Assembly (NCBI GenBank): GCA_016758965.1
Contig: JAEPRB010000178.1
Coordinates: 1 to 64,000, forward strand
Length of the DNA: 64,000 bases
Source of the DNA: Circinella minor
Taxonomy: Eukaryota; Mucoromycota; Mucoromycetes; Mucorales; Lichtheimiaceae
Direction: 5' to 3'
Made by a program: the position numbers and the translations under genes. This document shows positions 36,365 through 48,006 of this stretch, in pieces (the first letter of the stretch is position 1; every line of letters starts with the position of its first letter). The notes beneath the pieces are model-generated. The model was not told the DNA's origin and did not search any database. It saw nothing but the letters and a program-made list of their open reading frames with translations.

Positions 36365-38391
36365 GCTTAATTTTTTATAGCAATGTAGTAAATTTCGTTA
36401 TTACTTTCTTTTCCCTTTTTTGGGGGGGATGGATTTATAAGTTATAATTTGTTGCTTTGTAGTTATTTTTTCCCGTTAATTTTTCCGTTTGAATATATAT
36501 ACATGTATATATATATATATTCGTTCGTTATAATTTTTTCTTATATATATAATATATTCGATTGGTAGTAAATTATATATATATCCTTTTTTTATACACG
36601 ATAAATAAAAGAATAAAAAAAAAAAAGAGAGGAAGAGAGAGAAAGAAATAGTTTTTTTTTAACTAGTAAAAAAAAAAATGAAGTGGGAAATAAGAAAAAA
36701 AAAAAAAGAAGAGAGTTGTGTTTTTTAGGAAGGACAACTCAGCTTTTATATATAATTTGTGTTGATGAAATATAAAATTGGTGTAATTCAAAGATATGGG
36801 AAAAGAGTGAGGCTAAAAAAAAAAAAAAAAAAAGTCGTATTATATTTATATGTCCCTGGGGGAGAATAAACGAAAGATATGGGATGTTATTACAAGTCAA
36901 TAAAGAAAAGTAAAAGTAGAAGAAGAAAAGGGAGAGAAAGAGAGAAGGAAGACGTTGATGTATGTTAGAAGTTTGTGAGGGAGAAGAAAGGGATAAAGAA
37001 GGATTCGAATTATTAAAATGTAAAAGTAAAAGTAAAAAAGAGAAGAAACTGGGGAAAAAGAGCAAAAAAAGAAAAGGAGTTCTACTTTAACTATTATTAG
37101 GATGAATTGAATGAATTGTGTGGTATTATGGGTATGTATGTGTGTGTGTGTGTGTGTGTGTGCGTGTGTTTGCGGTGCACACATTATCTATAATATATAC
37201 ACATCATCATCAACCACCCATTTTAAGTTTAAAGGACTCTTAAAAAAGAAACAACTTTTTATAGTTAATGAGCCACTCACGGCTTGGCATTTTTTTTTTT
37301 CCAACCAAACTTGTGTGACACAAATGGCTCGTGTCACACATATAATTAACATTTTACTTTTTGCACTCACCCACCTATAAAATTATTTATTTGTTTTTGT
37401 TTTTTTATGTTGTGTGTGTGGCGCCTCTCTCTCTCTTTTCTTTGATGTTTGAGTTATTTCGATTTCAATCAATTTCCATTTTTAGAAACCTGTTCTCTAT
37501 TAACTTTATTTAGTAAGGATTTTTTTTTTTTTGCTGAGCCCTTTTTTTTTATATATATATATATAAATAAATAAAAATAATATATAATTAAAGAAATGAC
37601 ACGTTTATATGTTACTCGTGGTTTTTTTTTTTTTTTTTTGATATATTTTCTGCATAATGTGGCTCGTATATAAAGATTATTCAAAATATAAAATAAATTT
37701 ATTCAGTTAAATGTATTAGAAGACAGGTGATTTTTATTATCACTATTATTGATGGAATTTCCATAATATTCTTTTCTACTGCATATAATTTTATGAAATT
37801 CACCCTCTATTAAACTTTTATAAATTATTTTATATAAAAGATGATAAAACCATTTAGTATAGATTATATGTAACTTTAATACATATTATTATTTTTAAAC
37901 GATATATAAATGATAAGTTAATAATGATAATGGAAAGTTAATAAAATTTCGTGTCACTCGAAAATTAACTTAATAAAAGAAAAATGATGTCTGTGTCTCA
38001 CCTATTTCTGTTTTTGTTTGTACTGATATAAAAATAGAATTTAATAAAACAATTGTTTTTTCTGCTTCTTCCCCTTCCAAAAAAAAATAATTCTAGATTT
38101 TTTTTCTTCTTAATAAACGGAAACTTTTTGTGAAAAAAGAAATATTTAAGAAGCTTTTTTTTTTTTTTGGTATCTAGTACAGCTAGTTATTCCTGCTTCT
38201 TCTTTATTCCTTTGCATTTGTATGATATAAATGCATTTTTGTATACTATTATCATTTGAGACCCGGGAAAATTAATAAACTCTCGAATCGCAACCTTATT
38301 AATTAATCAATTGAGTCTTATTATTAATCCGTATAAAAAAAACACAGTACATTCTTTTTTAAAAAAACAGGATTTCTAACTTGTTATGATA
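36365..38391. other. Upstream region of CRZ1-like gene and AT-rich spacer
   Basis: Holds short TA repeats around 36496-36520, purine-rich stretches, a GT repeat at about 37138-37162, and T runs near 37519 and 37622. Part is probably a long 5' UTR and promoter. Reading frames are translations of repeats. No gene seen. Confidence 0.5.
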
Positions 38392-39122
38392 CAATGGAAC
38401 TCCCGTTAACTTCAAATTCATTACCTCTCGCTAATTGCACCGAAAATGAGGAAATGGAGAAATACTGATGTTACGTATTTTTATTTCTTCCATTTTTCAA
38501 TAGAATTAAAGAAATTGGAAACATTATGGGATCATCTATATTACTCTGTAGATATATTCCCATTCAGGGAAAAAAAACAAAGAGTATAAGAATCTTTGTT
38601 GATTACTGTCATTTGAATAGTAAATAGTAGAAAAAAGGAAAGGTATGATAGAATGTAAATATATATATCACTTATTACAAGGTAAAGTGTTTATTTGTAT
38701 ATGACATTTAATTTCTTGCGAGATTATAAAAAGTTGCATTGATATATATCAACAACTTATGACAGTGTACATATTTTTTTACAATGCTTTAAAAAAAGTC
38801 ACATAGATTTACTTGGGTTAGTAATTTGTAATAGAGAGTCTAACAAAGGTGATAGTATCATCACACAATCAGTAGAAATACGTATTATAATATACATAAT
38901 GTAAAGTATAGAATATGTATGGAATCTATCTCTAGATATTTACTAATGTATTTTATTTGTCATGATAAAAAAAAATATTTAATAGCGATCTACTTCTTCG
39001 CTTTTGTTTGATATAACATTATCATTGATCTACCCTAGTAATTAGTAGAAAATTTCACATTTTTTTTTTCATAGAAAAGAAAATAAAAGTGTAACTTTAA
39101 AATTAACAGGGGTTCCACACAG
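38392..39122. mobile_element. Non-autonomous pogo-like element, about 0.73 kb
   Basis: The left end reads TGGAACTCCCGTTAACTTC after TA and CAA. The right end, read inward, is TGGAACCCCTGTTAATTTT after TA and CTGTG. Over 22 bases of inverted repeat 18 match, and all four differences are C/T. The CAnTGGAAC start and TA flanks fit pogo/Tigger-type elements. The interior has no transposase frame. The outermost two or three bases do not align cleanly, so exact ends are uncertain. Confidence 0.55.
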
Positions 39123-40395
39123 TATTGTTATTATTACTTATTAACCGCCTTTCTCCAACCTCTCTCGCTCTACCATATTAGTGAAGAGACAAAGATCGGG
39201 AGCACCAAATATACAGGGAAAATAGAATACTCGCTTTTTTGCATGACAATAAATATGTAAAGAAAATTGATCGGACCTGACTGTGGGAATATTCTTTTTT
39301 CAGTTCAATTCTTATTCAAAAATCATTCCAGATAAATTCACATATTGGACACAAATCTATAGTCATCTGTTTTATTGCTTGATGTTTACGAAATCTTCTT
39401 TATTAATCAATGATTTAATAAAAAAAATATTAAGAATAGTATTATAACAGTATTCGTTTTTTTTACCTGCAACAAGCCAAGTAATAACAAATAGTGTTCA
39501 AGTAAAATGAGTATACGTAAACCCATTTCTTTTTCTAATACTATACATACGTATCAGAAAAGAAGAAAAGATTATACTATTCAGTCTTGATTTTAGCAAC
39601 AGCTAGAATAAAAAAAACCATCAAGTTAACTAATCATTCTTCTATTGCCACACATCGTCAATTTATGGAGTAATACGGAGGAATTGTATAGCAGGGGACA
39701 CCCCTTCTTTTAAAAGGTTATTCACATGTTTATTTTTATCAATGAATAACTAATCCCCCCCCCCTTTTTTTTTTGTGTTTAACAGGTCAAATGATAAATT
39801 TCTTGATTCCCAGTTATAATACCATATATGATAGAATGATGTTTGATATTTTGTACGTAATAGTAATCATATCGTTTATCGCTGTATATCACGCATGATG
39901 CGCTATAGTATAAGAATTTATTGATGAATTTCGGCTAAATAAGGAGTAAAAATGGACTGCATTCAAATGAAGCTAAATTTATTTTATAAACAGATCTATT
40001 TTTTTCATAAACTATTTTAGAAACTGAATATTCATATTCAATGTTATATCAGTCAGTTCCAAGTTCTTTACGTATTATTTGGAAAAAATTGGTATAGAAA
40101 AAAGAAAAGGGGCGTAGGTACATTATATGAAACAGTAGGAAGTAAAAAAAAATAGTTGGGAATAAGTTCAGTTTTTTCTTAAAAAAATTAAAAAACCTAA
40201 TATTTACATGGACATAAAAGTATTGGGAAATCCATTGGAAGTTTTGAAAACAGTTAAAGGAACTGCTTTTTTTTTTAGGTTGCTTGATACTTGTAGAAAA
40301 GTACATGAAGCTTATTGAAAAAGGTTTTCACTGGATATGTATACATGTATATATATTTTGTCGTACTCAATTTGTTATTGGTTCGTTTTTTACAG
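39123..40395. other. Gene-desert sequence
   Basis: AT-rich spacer with C run at about 39752 and scattered TACGTA motifs. No gene, RNA or clear repeat structure recognised. Confidence 0.45.
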
Positions 40396-40745
40396 ACCCT
40401 TCGCGATACTTTGGCTAAATGATTTGACCATTGGGATCCTTTCCGTATGTTTATGCATCAAGGGTTTACAATAGGCTATATGAAATTTAATAATGATAGA
40501 GAATGACTGGATACTCGAGTAAGTAATAAGCAAAAAAAAACAGAAGCAAATACGCATCTAAGTGCTAATACTAATGCCTGATGGATATAAAATATAGGCA
40601 TCATCTACAGAAGACCAATTCAAAATAGTATTTCACAGACAAAGATTCTGAAGCATTATCTGATGAGGAAGTAATTTTTTTTCTCGAATTATCTTACTTT
40701 TGGCATTATGAGAAAACATCTAATGGTGCGTACGTCAATAAATTA
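40396..40745 (+). pseudogene. Spliced-looking pseudogene, unrecognised family
   Basis: A segment bounded by a TTTTTTACAG acceptor and a CGA-GTAAGT donor (40396-40518) reads TLRDTLAK, stop, FDHWDPFRMFMHQGFTIGY, then MKFNNDRE, stop, LDTR. Both stops are TGA and sit where Trp would be natural (KWFDHW, EWLDTR). After a 79-base intron-like gap ending ATATAG the next segment reads ASSTEDQFK and then, in a shifted frame, YFTDKDSEALSDEEVIFFLE and LSYFWHYEKTSNGAYVN. Two TGA codons and a frameshift mean it is dead. I do not recognise the protein. Confidence 0.5.
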
Positions 40746-43700
40746 TGCTAAAAAAACCATGTATTGGTTTTAGTAGTAATGGTGACCAAATAAACTAATA
40801 ATAGTTTTTATGATTTTGATGTATATATGGATGCGGTCAAATAGAATAAGGGTTTGCAAATGTTGGTAAGATTTTAAATTTTTATGTTGATAAAGCTGAA
40901 GATATCTGTTCAGTTCATAAACTACTGATTGCCTAGTTTTCTTTTTTATGTATTATATTATTTTATACAGTAATAAATAGATGGAAACTGTAAATGGACA
41001 ATATATTTTATCACTCCAGCAACAATAACAAGAGAAGTACTATTTTTTTTTTTGTGTCCTATTTGTTTCCCCCTTAACGTTTTTTCTTTTTTTCTAACCA
41101 TATATGTTTAATTATGTTTTTTTTTTTATATCTGGTACGTACAAATAATATTGCAAAAGACAAATGACAAAAGACAAATTATGACGGCGGGATCAAACGA
41201 TGAATTTCAGTTATGGTTAACAACTACTCCAGATGATACCTTTATTAACCATTGTGCCTTTTTTCTTTATCTCTAGAAATCTTAAAAGTGAGCTCTTTAC
41301 ATGGCTTTTTTTTTTTTATTCTCGAGTGAGGTATTGTTCTTGTGACTTACCTTGCGCATTGCCTTTTTAAAACTCTTCCACATGCCTCACAATAATCAAT
41401 ATTGAACCAATTTGAAGTTGTTGATTGATTATAACCGTAATTTGTCGTCTGGACGAGATAGCACCAAAAGGACTGACAGCGACGACAAAATCAATACGGT
41501 ACAACAGTTGCCTTTCACAGATCATTGTATCTGTCATAAATGAACTCTTTTCTATTTTCTAATAGTGAAGTGGCTAATGATCCAGGTAGAGAGATTGGGG
41601 AGGTTGAGTCCTGACACAATGTCACCTCCACGTTGGTAGTGACTCCACGTTGGTAGTGACTCGTCCACGTAACTTATTTTTTTTTAAAAAAAAAGAAGAA
41701 ATTGCGGCCAAGAGCATTGTAATTTTTATTATCAATGTTCGTCTTACTATGTTACTACGTATGACTATTTAAATCAAAAAAAAATCAAGAGTGAATACCA
41801 ATGTCTAATGTATTTATTTTATCTTTAGTATGTAACAGTGATTAACTTATTTAATTAAGAAGTAATCCATTTTGTGAGCCATTATATGATAATACTTTTT
41901 CTTGGAATAGTTTTTTTTTTGTATTTTTTTATTATTATTATAATAATAATAAATAAATCGGTTTTTCTCTATACATAGCACAGTTATAAAATTTTGAGGC
42001 TACATTCGTATTGATTTAATTACTATAAGCAAGTACGTAGTTTATAATACACTAGTAATCATAAGAAAGTGTGATAAGAAAAAAATAGCACTAGTGATAC
42101 GTAAACAAAAACGATTGTTATACTGAGTTGTGTTATGAATATTACAATATATTATCATAATTAATATTTAATATAAAGGTTTTTTTAAGTAATGTGTGTT
42201 TGAATAATAGTGGAGATCTCATGGTATTTTTCATTGGTGTAACTGTGTTCTGCTGTCTACCATTACAAAGTACATATATATATTATACAGTAGCTCTAAC
42301 GCGAAATAATTAGTATTTAATTTATTAATGATAATTTACTATATTGTTGATTACAATAAAATGAATACCAAAAATTTAAACTTTCAAATTTACTACGTAA
42401 AGCCAAAACAATGGCATGTATTATATTGTGTCACTGAAATCGATAAATATGTATAGTACTGTCATATAGGTGAATTTAAAAGTTTATATCATATATATAT
42501 ATGAACCTTCACAATAAAGTATAAATGTACTGTCTGAGGCGAGTCATGAAATAGAACATAGCCTCAAGCATCACAATCACCTATTCTTTCCAATAGTGGT
42601 GAAATTCAGTCTTCTGTTATTGGTAAAATAAATATCGTCTCTTCGCAAAAAAAAAGAAACTGGAATAACTTTCTTTTTTTTTCTTTGTAAAGTTATATTA
42701 ATAATATTTCATACAATTAAAATTATTTTTAAGAAGCTGCAATATGCATTGAATAAGTACATATATTCACTGTTACCAAAATGAGGCCACATTTTTTTTT
42801 TTAAAAAAAAAAAATTCCTTGTGTTGTAACAGATTTGTTATCCTTGCTGCAAAATTCAAAATTCTTTTCACAAAAATATGCGCGGAAATTGTAAAAAGAA
42901 TACGTATAAAAAAAGCAAAATAATACAATGTTACAATGTATAACGAATCATTATAGAAATTCAGCGCGTACGTAGATTTAGCAGTTCCGGAAGTAGAATA
43001 CTTATTAGTTGTCTACTGTATATATATATATATTATCAGCAAATATAATAAATTATACTCTATATATGAGAGGTTTCAAAAAGCAAAAAGTTCATTGTCT
43101 TTAATAAAGCATTATTAATATTAGATTATGATATAAACTTGTAGCTAGGTTACTTATCTTTTAGTATGACATCTGCAAGTCATAACTTCAATGATTGGTT
43201 AATAAAGAATTATCATGTCTAGCAATGATGAAACTAAACTTTATGTAATGTCTGTATTTCCCATACGTGACTCTCCCGTTAGTCATCATCTTCTATTAGT
43301 ATTATTATTATTACTACGTAAGAACGAATAGTTTGCCGCTTGTTAGACCCCTTTTTTATCATCTTCTTATATTACTAGTATAATATAACCCGTTAAATTC
43401 AACCGATGATGGTTTTAGTAAGCATTGTATTTTATTTATCGAGGTTGATTTTGTTAGAGTACTCAAATTTAGTATTCTTGCGTACAATATATAATATATA
43501 TACAATAAACATCTCAAAAGATTTATGACTATCTTATTTCCTTTTCCCTCCCTCAAGACACTCTATAGCTAGTTATTCAGTATACAGGCTCAATATTAAC
43601 AATGTATTTAATATATGTATGCAATCTATTATCCACTATATGGAATACACAAACTTTTTTTATCTTGGTGCTTTAGGTAAAACTTATAAGAAATTCTTTA

Positions 43701-46700
43701 CTACAAATAATTAGATGCCAAGAAACAAACATTTTATCATTTGATAAAATGTGTCCAAAATGCATGTCTGGACTTGCACAGATTTTTTTTGAAGGGGGGG
43801 TGGATGAAGGTGGACAAGGTGTTTTATTTAGTATATCATGCGTCATTTATTTTTCTCGCTCTATATTTAGTACATTAGGTAGAAGAGTAAAACCCGATGC
43901 ATATAGGACCCACAGCAAATATTTTTTTATAGCTACATGTTTGTTTATTATTTGTACATTATACAGTACGTTGTACCCCATAGCTTAAGACTTAATTTGG
44001 GGAGTGGAGATGGAGGGGGGGATGACTTGGCTATTTTTTCCTCTCGACTTGCGTCCATGCAGGTTTTCTTGATTTATTTTAATATATAAAGCTCATTGTC
44101 ATAAATTAGCACTCTGATAATGAGCAAACGAATGGCACATTCATGTAGATTCTAAAAATAAAAGTTAGCGCTTGATTTAATTATAAGGATAATAATAATA
44201 AATCAATTTGGTTATAAATAAAAATTTCTAAAAAAAAAAAGAACAATAGGTGGTGATGATTACAAAAGAATACCCATTCTAATTATTTTTATAAAATAAT
44301 GACATACAAATATAGCAATTGAAAATATACACATACACATACACATACACCACGCGATATATACTTTTATTGGAAGATTCCGAGTTTGTTGATATTCTTT
44401 TTTTAATAGAGCATCAAGTGGCGGAGGTAATATGGTTAATTCCCAAGTTCATTTTCTTGGCAAAAAAAAAAAAAAAAGAACTTCACAAAAAGAAGGAGAG
44501 AAAGAAAAAAAAACCATACGTATTAGATTTTATATATCAGTATTTAGTTATTATTATACTATGTACGTATAATGGAATATAATGAGATCGTTTTTTCATC
44601 TTGTTTTTTTTAAAAAAAAAGCTTTAATAAAAATAACACATTCAAAATATTTAATTTTGGGGTCAACAGGTATAAAAAGTTCTAGATCAAAAGAAATGTA
44701 TTTTATTATGTTTTATACAATAATTATATCAACTCGGAGCTAGCTTTAATAATTATAATATATGCAATAACGGCAATAGCAATAACAAAAAGAAAAACAA
44801 CATCGTGTCAATGCATGTATATTTTTTTTTACTGTACTTATTTGGAAAAGCTTATATGCATGCAAAAGTAAACTAAAGCAAAGGACAGAAGTCTTGTTGT
44901 TTATATTTGATAAATAGTCGAGTAAAAAAAAAGGTCTTATCCTTTTTACTTAAACGGATGCAAATCAAGCATTTTATTGAATTGTGCATGCATCCTTAAA
45001 TAATGCTTGTTCCGCTTCTCAGCTTACTAACTTGCATACACCACTTATGTATATATATCGGGACGTATGCGATTTAGATAATGCATTACTTACATACAGC
45101 CGATGTAACATTTATAGAAATAACAAATGTTGTTAAATGTGACATATGATATAGTTTATACATATACATTGTTAATACCCGTCATATTTGTGAAACCATA
45201 AACATCCACATCAATTTTTCTTCTTCTTCTTTGTTGTTGCTATCATCGTGTTTTAAAAGATCGGGGGGGGGGATAAAGTATAATTTAGGGTCATCTGTTT
45301 ATGCAAGTTTTTCTTTTTTCTTCTTCTCCTTCTTGTGATACCATGATACAATAACCAATAATGTTATTATATACACTGTTAGAAATATGTATATTAAAAT
45401 TCACCAGGAGAAGATTTGAGGGATGAGAGAATAAGAGAGCAAGGCTGAAGAAGATAGGAGAAAGTTGAGCATATACGTATATATATATATATATATATTT
45501 ACCTTACATGACGACAATGATTTTATTTTAGTTTCATATATATAATGAGAGAGAGAGAGCGAGTTAGGTCATCATCATAGCCTTATTCTTCACATGCTTG
45601 CAGCTTCTGTTTTTTTATAGCTGCCACCCATCGATGCAAGTTCCGCCACAAATAATAATAGCCAGCATAATATATATGACATTATGTAAAGTAATTATGT
45701 ACTTGTTAATAACATTACGTAAAAAAACTGTATACCACAATATCAAATATGTAATGTCATATATTCTATTATTATTATAGCACATGAAAAAGAAAAAGAA
45801 GAACAAAATACGTACAGATCATCAAAAAGTAATGTTTCTTTTGTTTATCGAATACGTAATACGTAATAATGATAATAATAATAATAAATTGACCTTGTTT
45901 GTTGTAATCAATAAATTGGGTAACATTAGCAACATATTACAGAAAATAACACCATATGAAATTTATAGGGAGGCAGTTTATTTTATGTAAATATAAATGT
46001 AGTTATTTAAAGAAAGATAAAACAAACAAACAATAATGTAATATATTATTCAAATTTATATATATAAAATATATGTAGTTGTAATTTATGTATGTGTATA
46101 TAATATGTATGTATGTATGTTATTGTTTGAAATAATGGTAGGTGTATTATAATGAAAAGATCGGGGGGCGGGGAATAATAATAATTGATATAATTGTAAG
46201 CAAAGAAAATCAAAGAGAAAGAGAGAGAAAGAAAGAAACTACTACAAATAATAACCAGTCCATGAAGAAGAAAACAAATGTTGCCAAATAATATTAATAA
46301 TTTGAGTGTATGTTGAATGAATAAAGTGTGTGTATATAGTTATCTGTATATATGTGTGTGAGTATGCATTTTTTTTTTTAATTGCAAATTCACATTTATC
46401 TTTCAGATATTATATATGATTTCTTTTTTTTTTTTATCAACAATAATAGAATCATCATTCTGGATTAAGTATCCATGTTGAAAGAAAAAGAAAATTGCTG
46501 TGCTAGGTGAAGAAAAAAAGAAAGGCAAATTGATGAAGATTGTACATACATGTAAAAGTTGATAGGAGAAGAGGATGAATTGTGATTAGTTGGAAAGAAT
46601 AAAATAAAATAAAAAAAGCACAGAGAGAGATTGGAAAATCAGTATAGTTTGGAATATGAAATGTCATTTTATGGCCTTTTTGAACTATGTACAACACATT

Positions 46701-48006
46701 TTTATGTAATATCTAAAATATTAAAAAGAAAAGTAAAAGTATATTAGTATTAGTCATGAAAAAACAGGGTCATTATTTTTCTCTTTATTTTCGTTTTTAC
46801 ACAATGTATACCCTTGTTTTTCTTTTTAAAAGAAAAAAAAAAACCTCTTTCTTTTCTTTTCTATTAAAACAAAAAGGAAAAAAAAAACCCTCCACAACAC
46901 CCCTCCCACACATCCAAAAAAAAAAAAAAAAAAATAATTTGTATTTCTTTTGTTTCTATGCAACCAAAATACGGTTGTTTTCCGAAAGAAAAAAAAATAA
47001 ACCCATTCTATATTTTTTTTTTATTATTATTAACCCCTCCCCCCCCTTCTTTTCCTCTCTCCATTGTAGATAGATTATATTATATTATGTTATTAACTTA
47101 CATATTATATATGTATATAAACTCATAGTTTATTTAATTAAGATGAATGATTTCCAATCCTTTTCTAATTTTATTACTGCAAATGGATGATTCTATAAAA
47201 AAGGGGGGGGAGAGGGGTTTACAAAATTTTCTTGTGTATAATCCGTTTTACCGTTACACAGAATAACAATAAAGAGTAAGATAAAAATGGGGAAAAATAC
47301 TGATTGAACAAAAAGGTGGTTTCTTGGCGTTTTTATCAAAACCTATGACATTCCATTTTTTGCATTGTTTTACAATGGACAATTTTTAATGCATCTCCCC
47401 CCCACACACACACACCTCCTCATTTTTTGTGTAAGGTAATACGTACCGAAAAGAATCTTTGTTTCTAATGGATAACCTAGAGATAGATTTGGAAAGTTTC
47501 TATATCTTAAGATTGATTAGGTCATCAATCAATAATTGTACATGTAACTTTTTGTTGTTGTTAATATTATTACGTGATAATACATATAGTATATAAATAA
47601 TAAACAATAAGAACACGTTGTCCATAACAACGGGTAAAAGTTTTATATGTGTTTTTTTTTTGTTTATGTGTGACACTTGAGAAAACAAATTTGTTCTTCT
47701 AATAATAACTTGCAAAAAGTAAATAACCTTATATCATATAAAATTGAGTCATTATAAAAATATATATATAATATATTATATTTATGCAATAACAAAAAAA
47801 AATGAAAAGAGCTCCATTTTTATTTATGCGGAGTACAAAAACATTAAACGCATGAAAAAAAAAAAAAAGATGAGGAGGCTAAGCCAACTTTTTTTTCTAC
47901 TTTTCAGGTAGGAGTTTTTTTTTTTTTTTTTTGGTGCCTCGATAATTTTTTTTTTTTTTTTTTTACCTTCTTGATCTTCATTCAACATTTTTTTTTTATT
48001 TGAACC
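40746..48006. other. Gene desert, 7.3 kb
   Basis: No intact gene is supported. A 31-residue frame at 41181-41276 (MTAGSNDEFQLWLTTTP) and a 56-residue minus-strand frame at about 41368-41538 (YRIDFVVAVSPFGAI) are coding-like but isolated. TA repeats (about 43019, 45478), TATG repeats (46101), G/C runs (45265, 46166, 47035, 47198) and ACGT palindromes are frequent. The last 150 bases before RRP12 are T-rich. Confidence 0.45.
41626..41659. repeat. Two tandem copies of a 17-bp unit
   Basis: CTCCACGTTGGTAGTGA occurs twice head to tail, followed by a partial third copy (CTCGTCCACG). It lies in a less AT-rich patch of the gene desert next to the isolated reading frames. Confidence 0.85.

Noticed and set aside
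36897..37380. Frames with His-Thr or Cys-Val repeats on both strands.
   Set aside because: Translations of the GT/CA microsatellite at 37138-37162.
40396..40518. In-frame TGA at Trp-like positions, suggesting a TGA=Trp code or a mitochondrial DNA insertion.
   Set aside because: Confident genes in the window use TGG for Trp and never TGA internally, the segment also uses TGG, it has spliceosomal-type boundaries and a frameshift, and it resembles no mitochondrial protein.
43749..43988. A 79-residue frame with CPKC and hydrophobic stretches.
   Set aside because: Isolated in AT-rich DNA, no family resemblance, no splice-linked neighbours; the hydrophobic content follows from T-rich codons.
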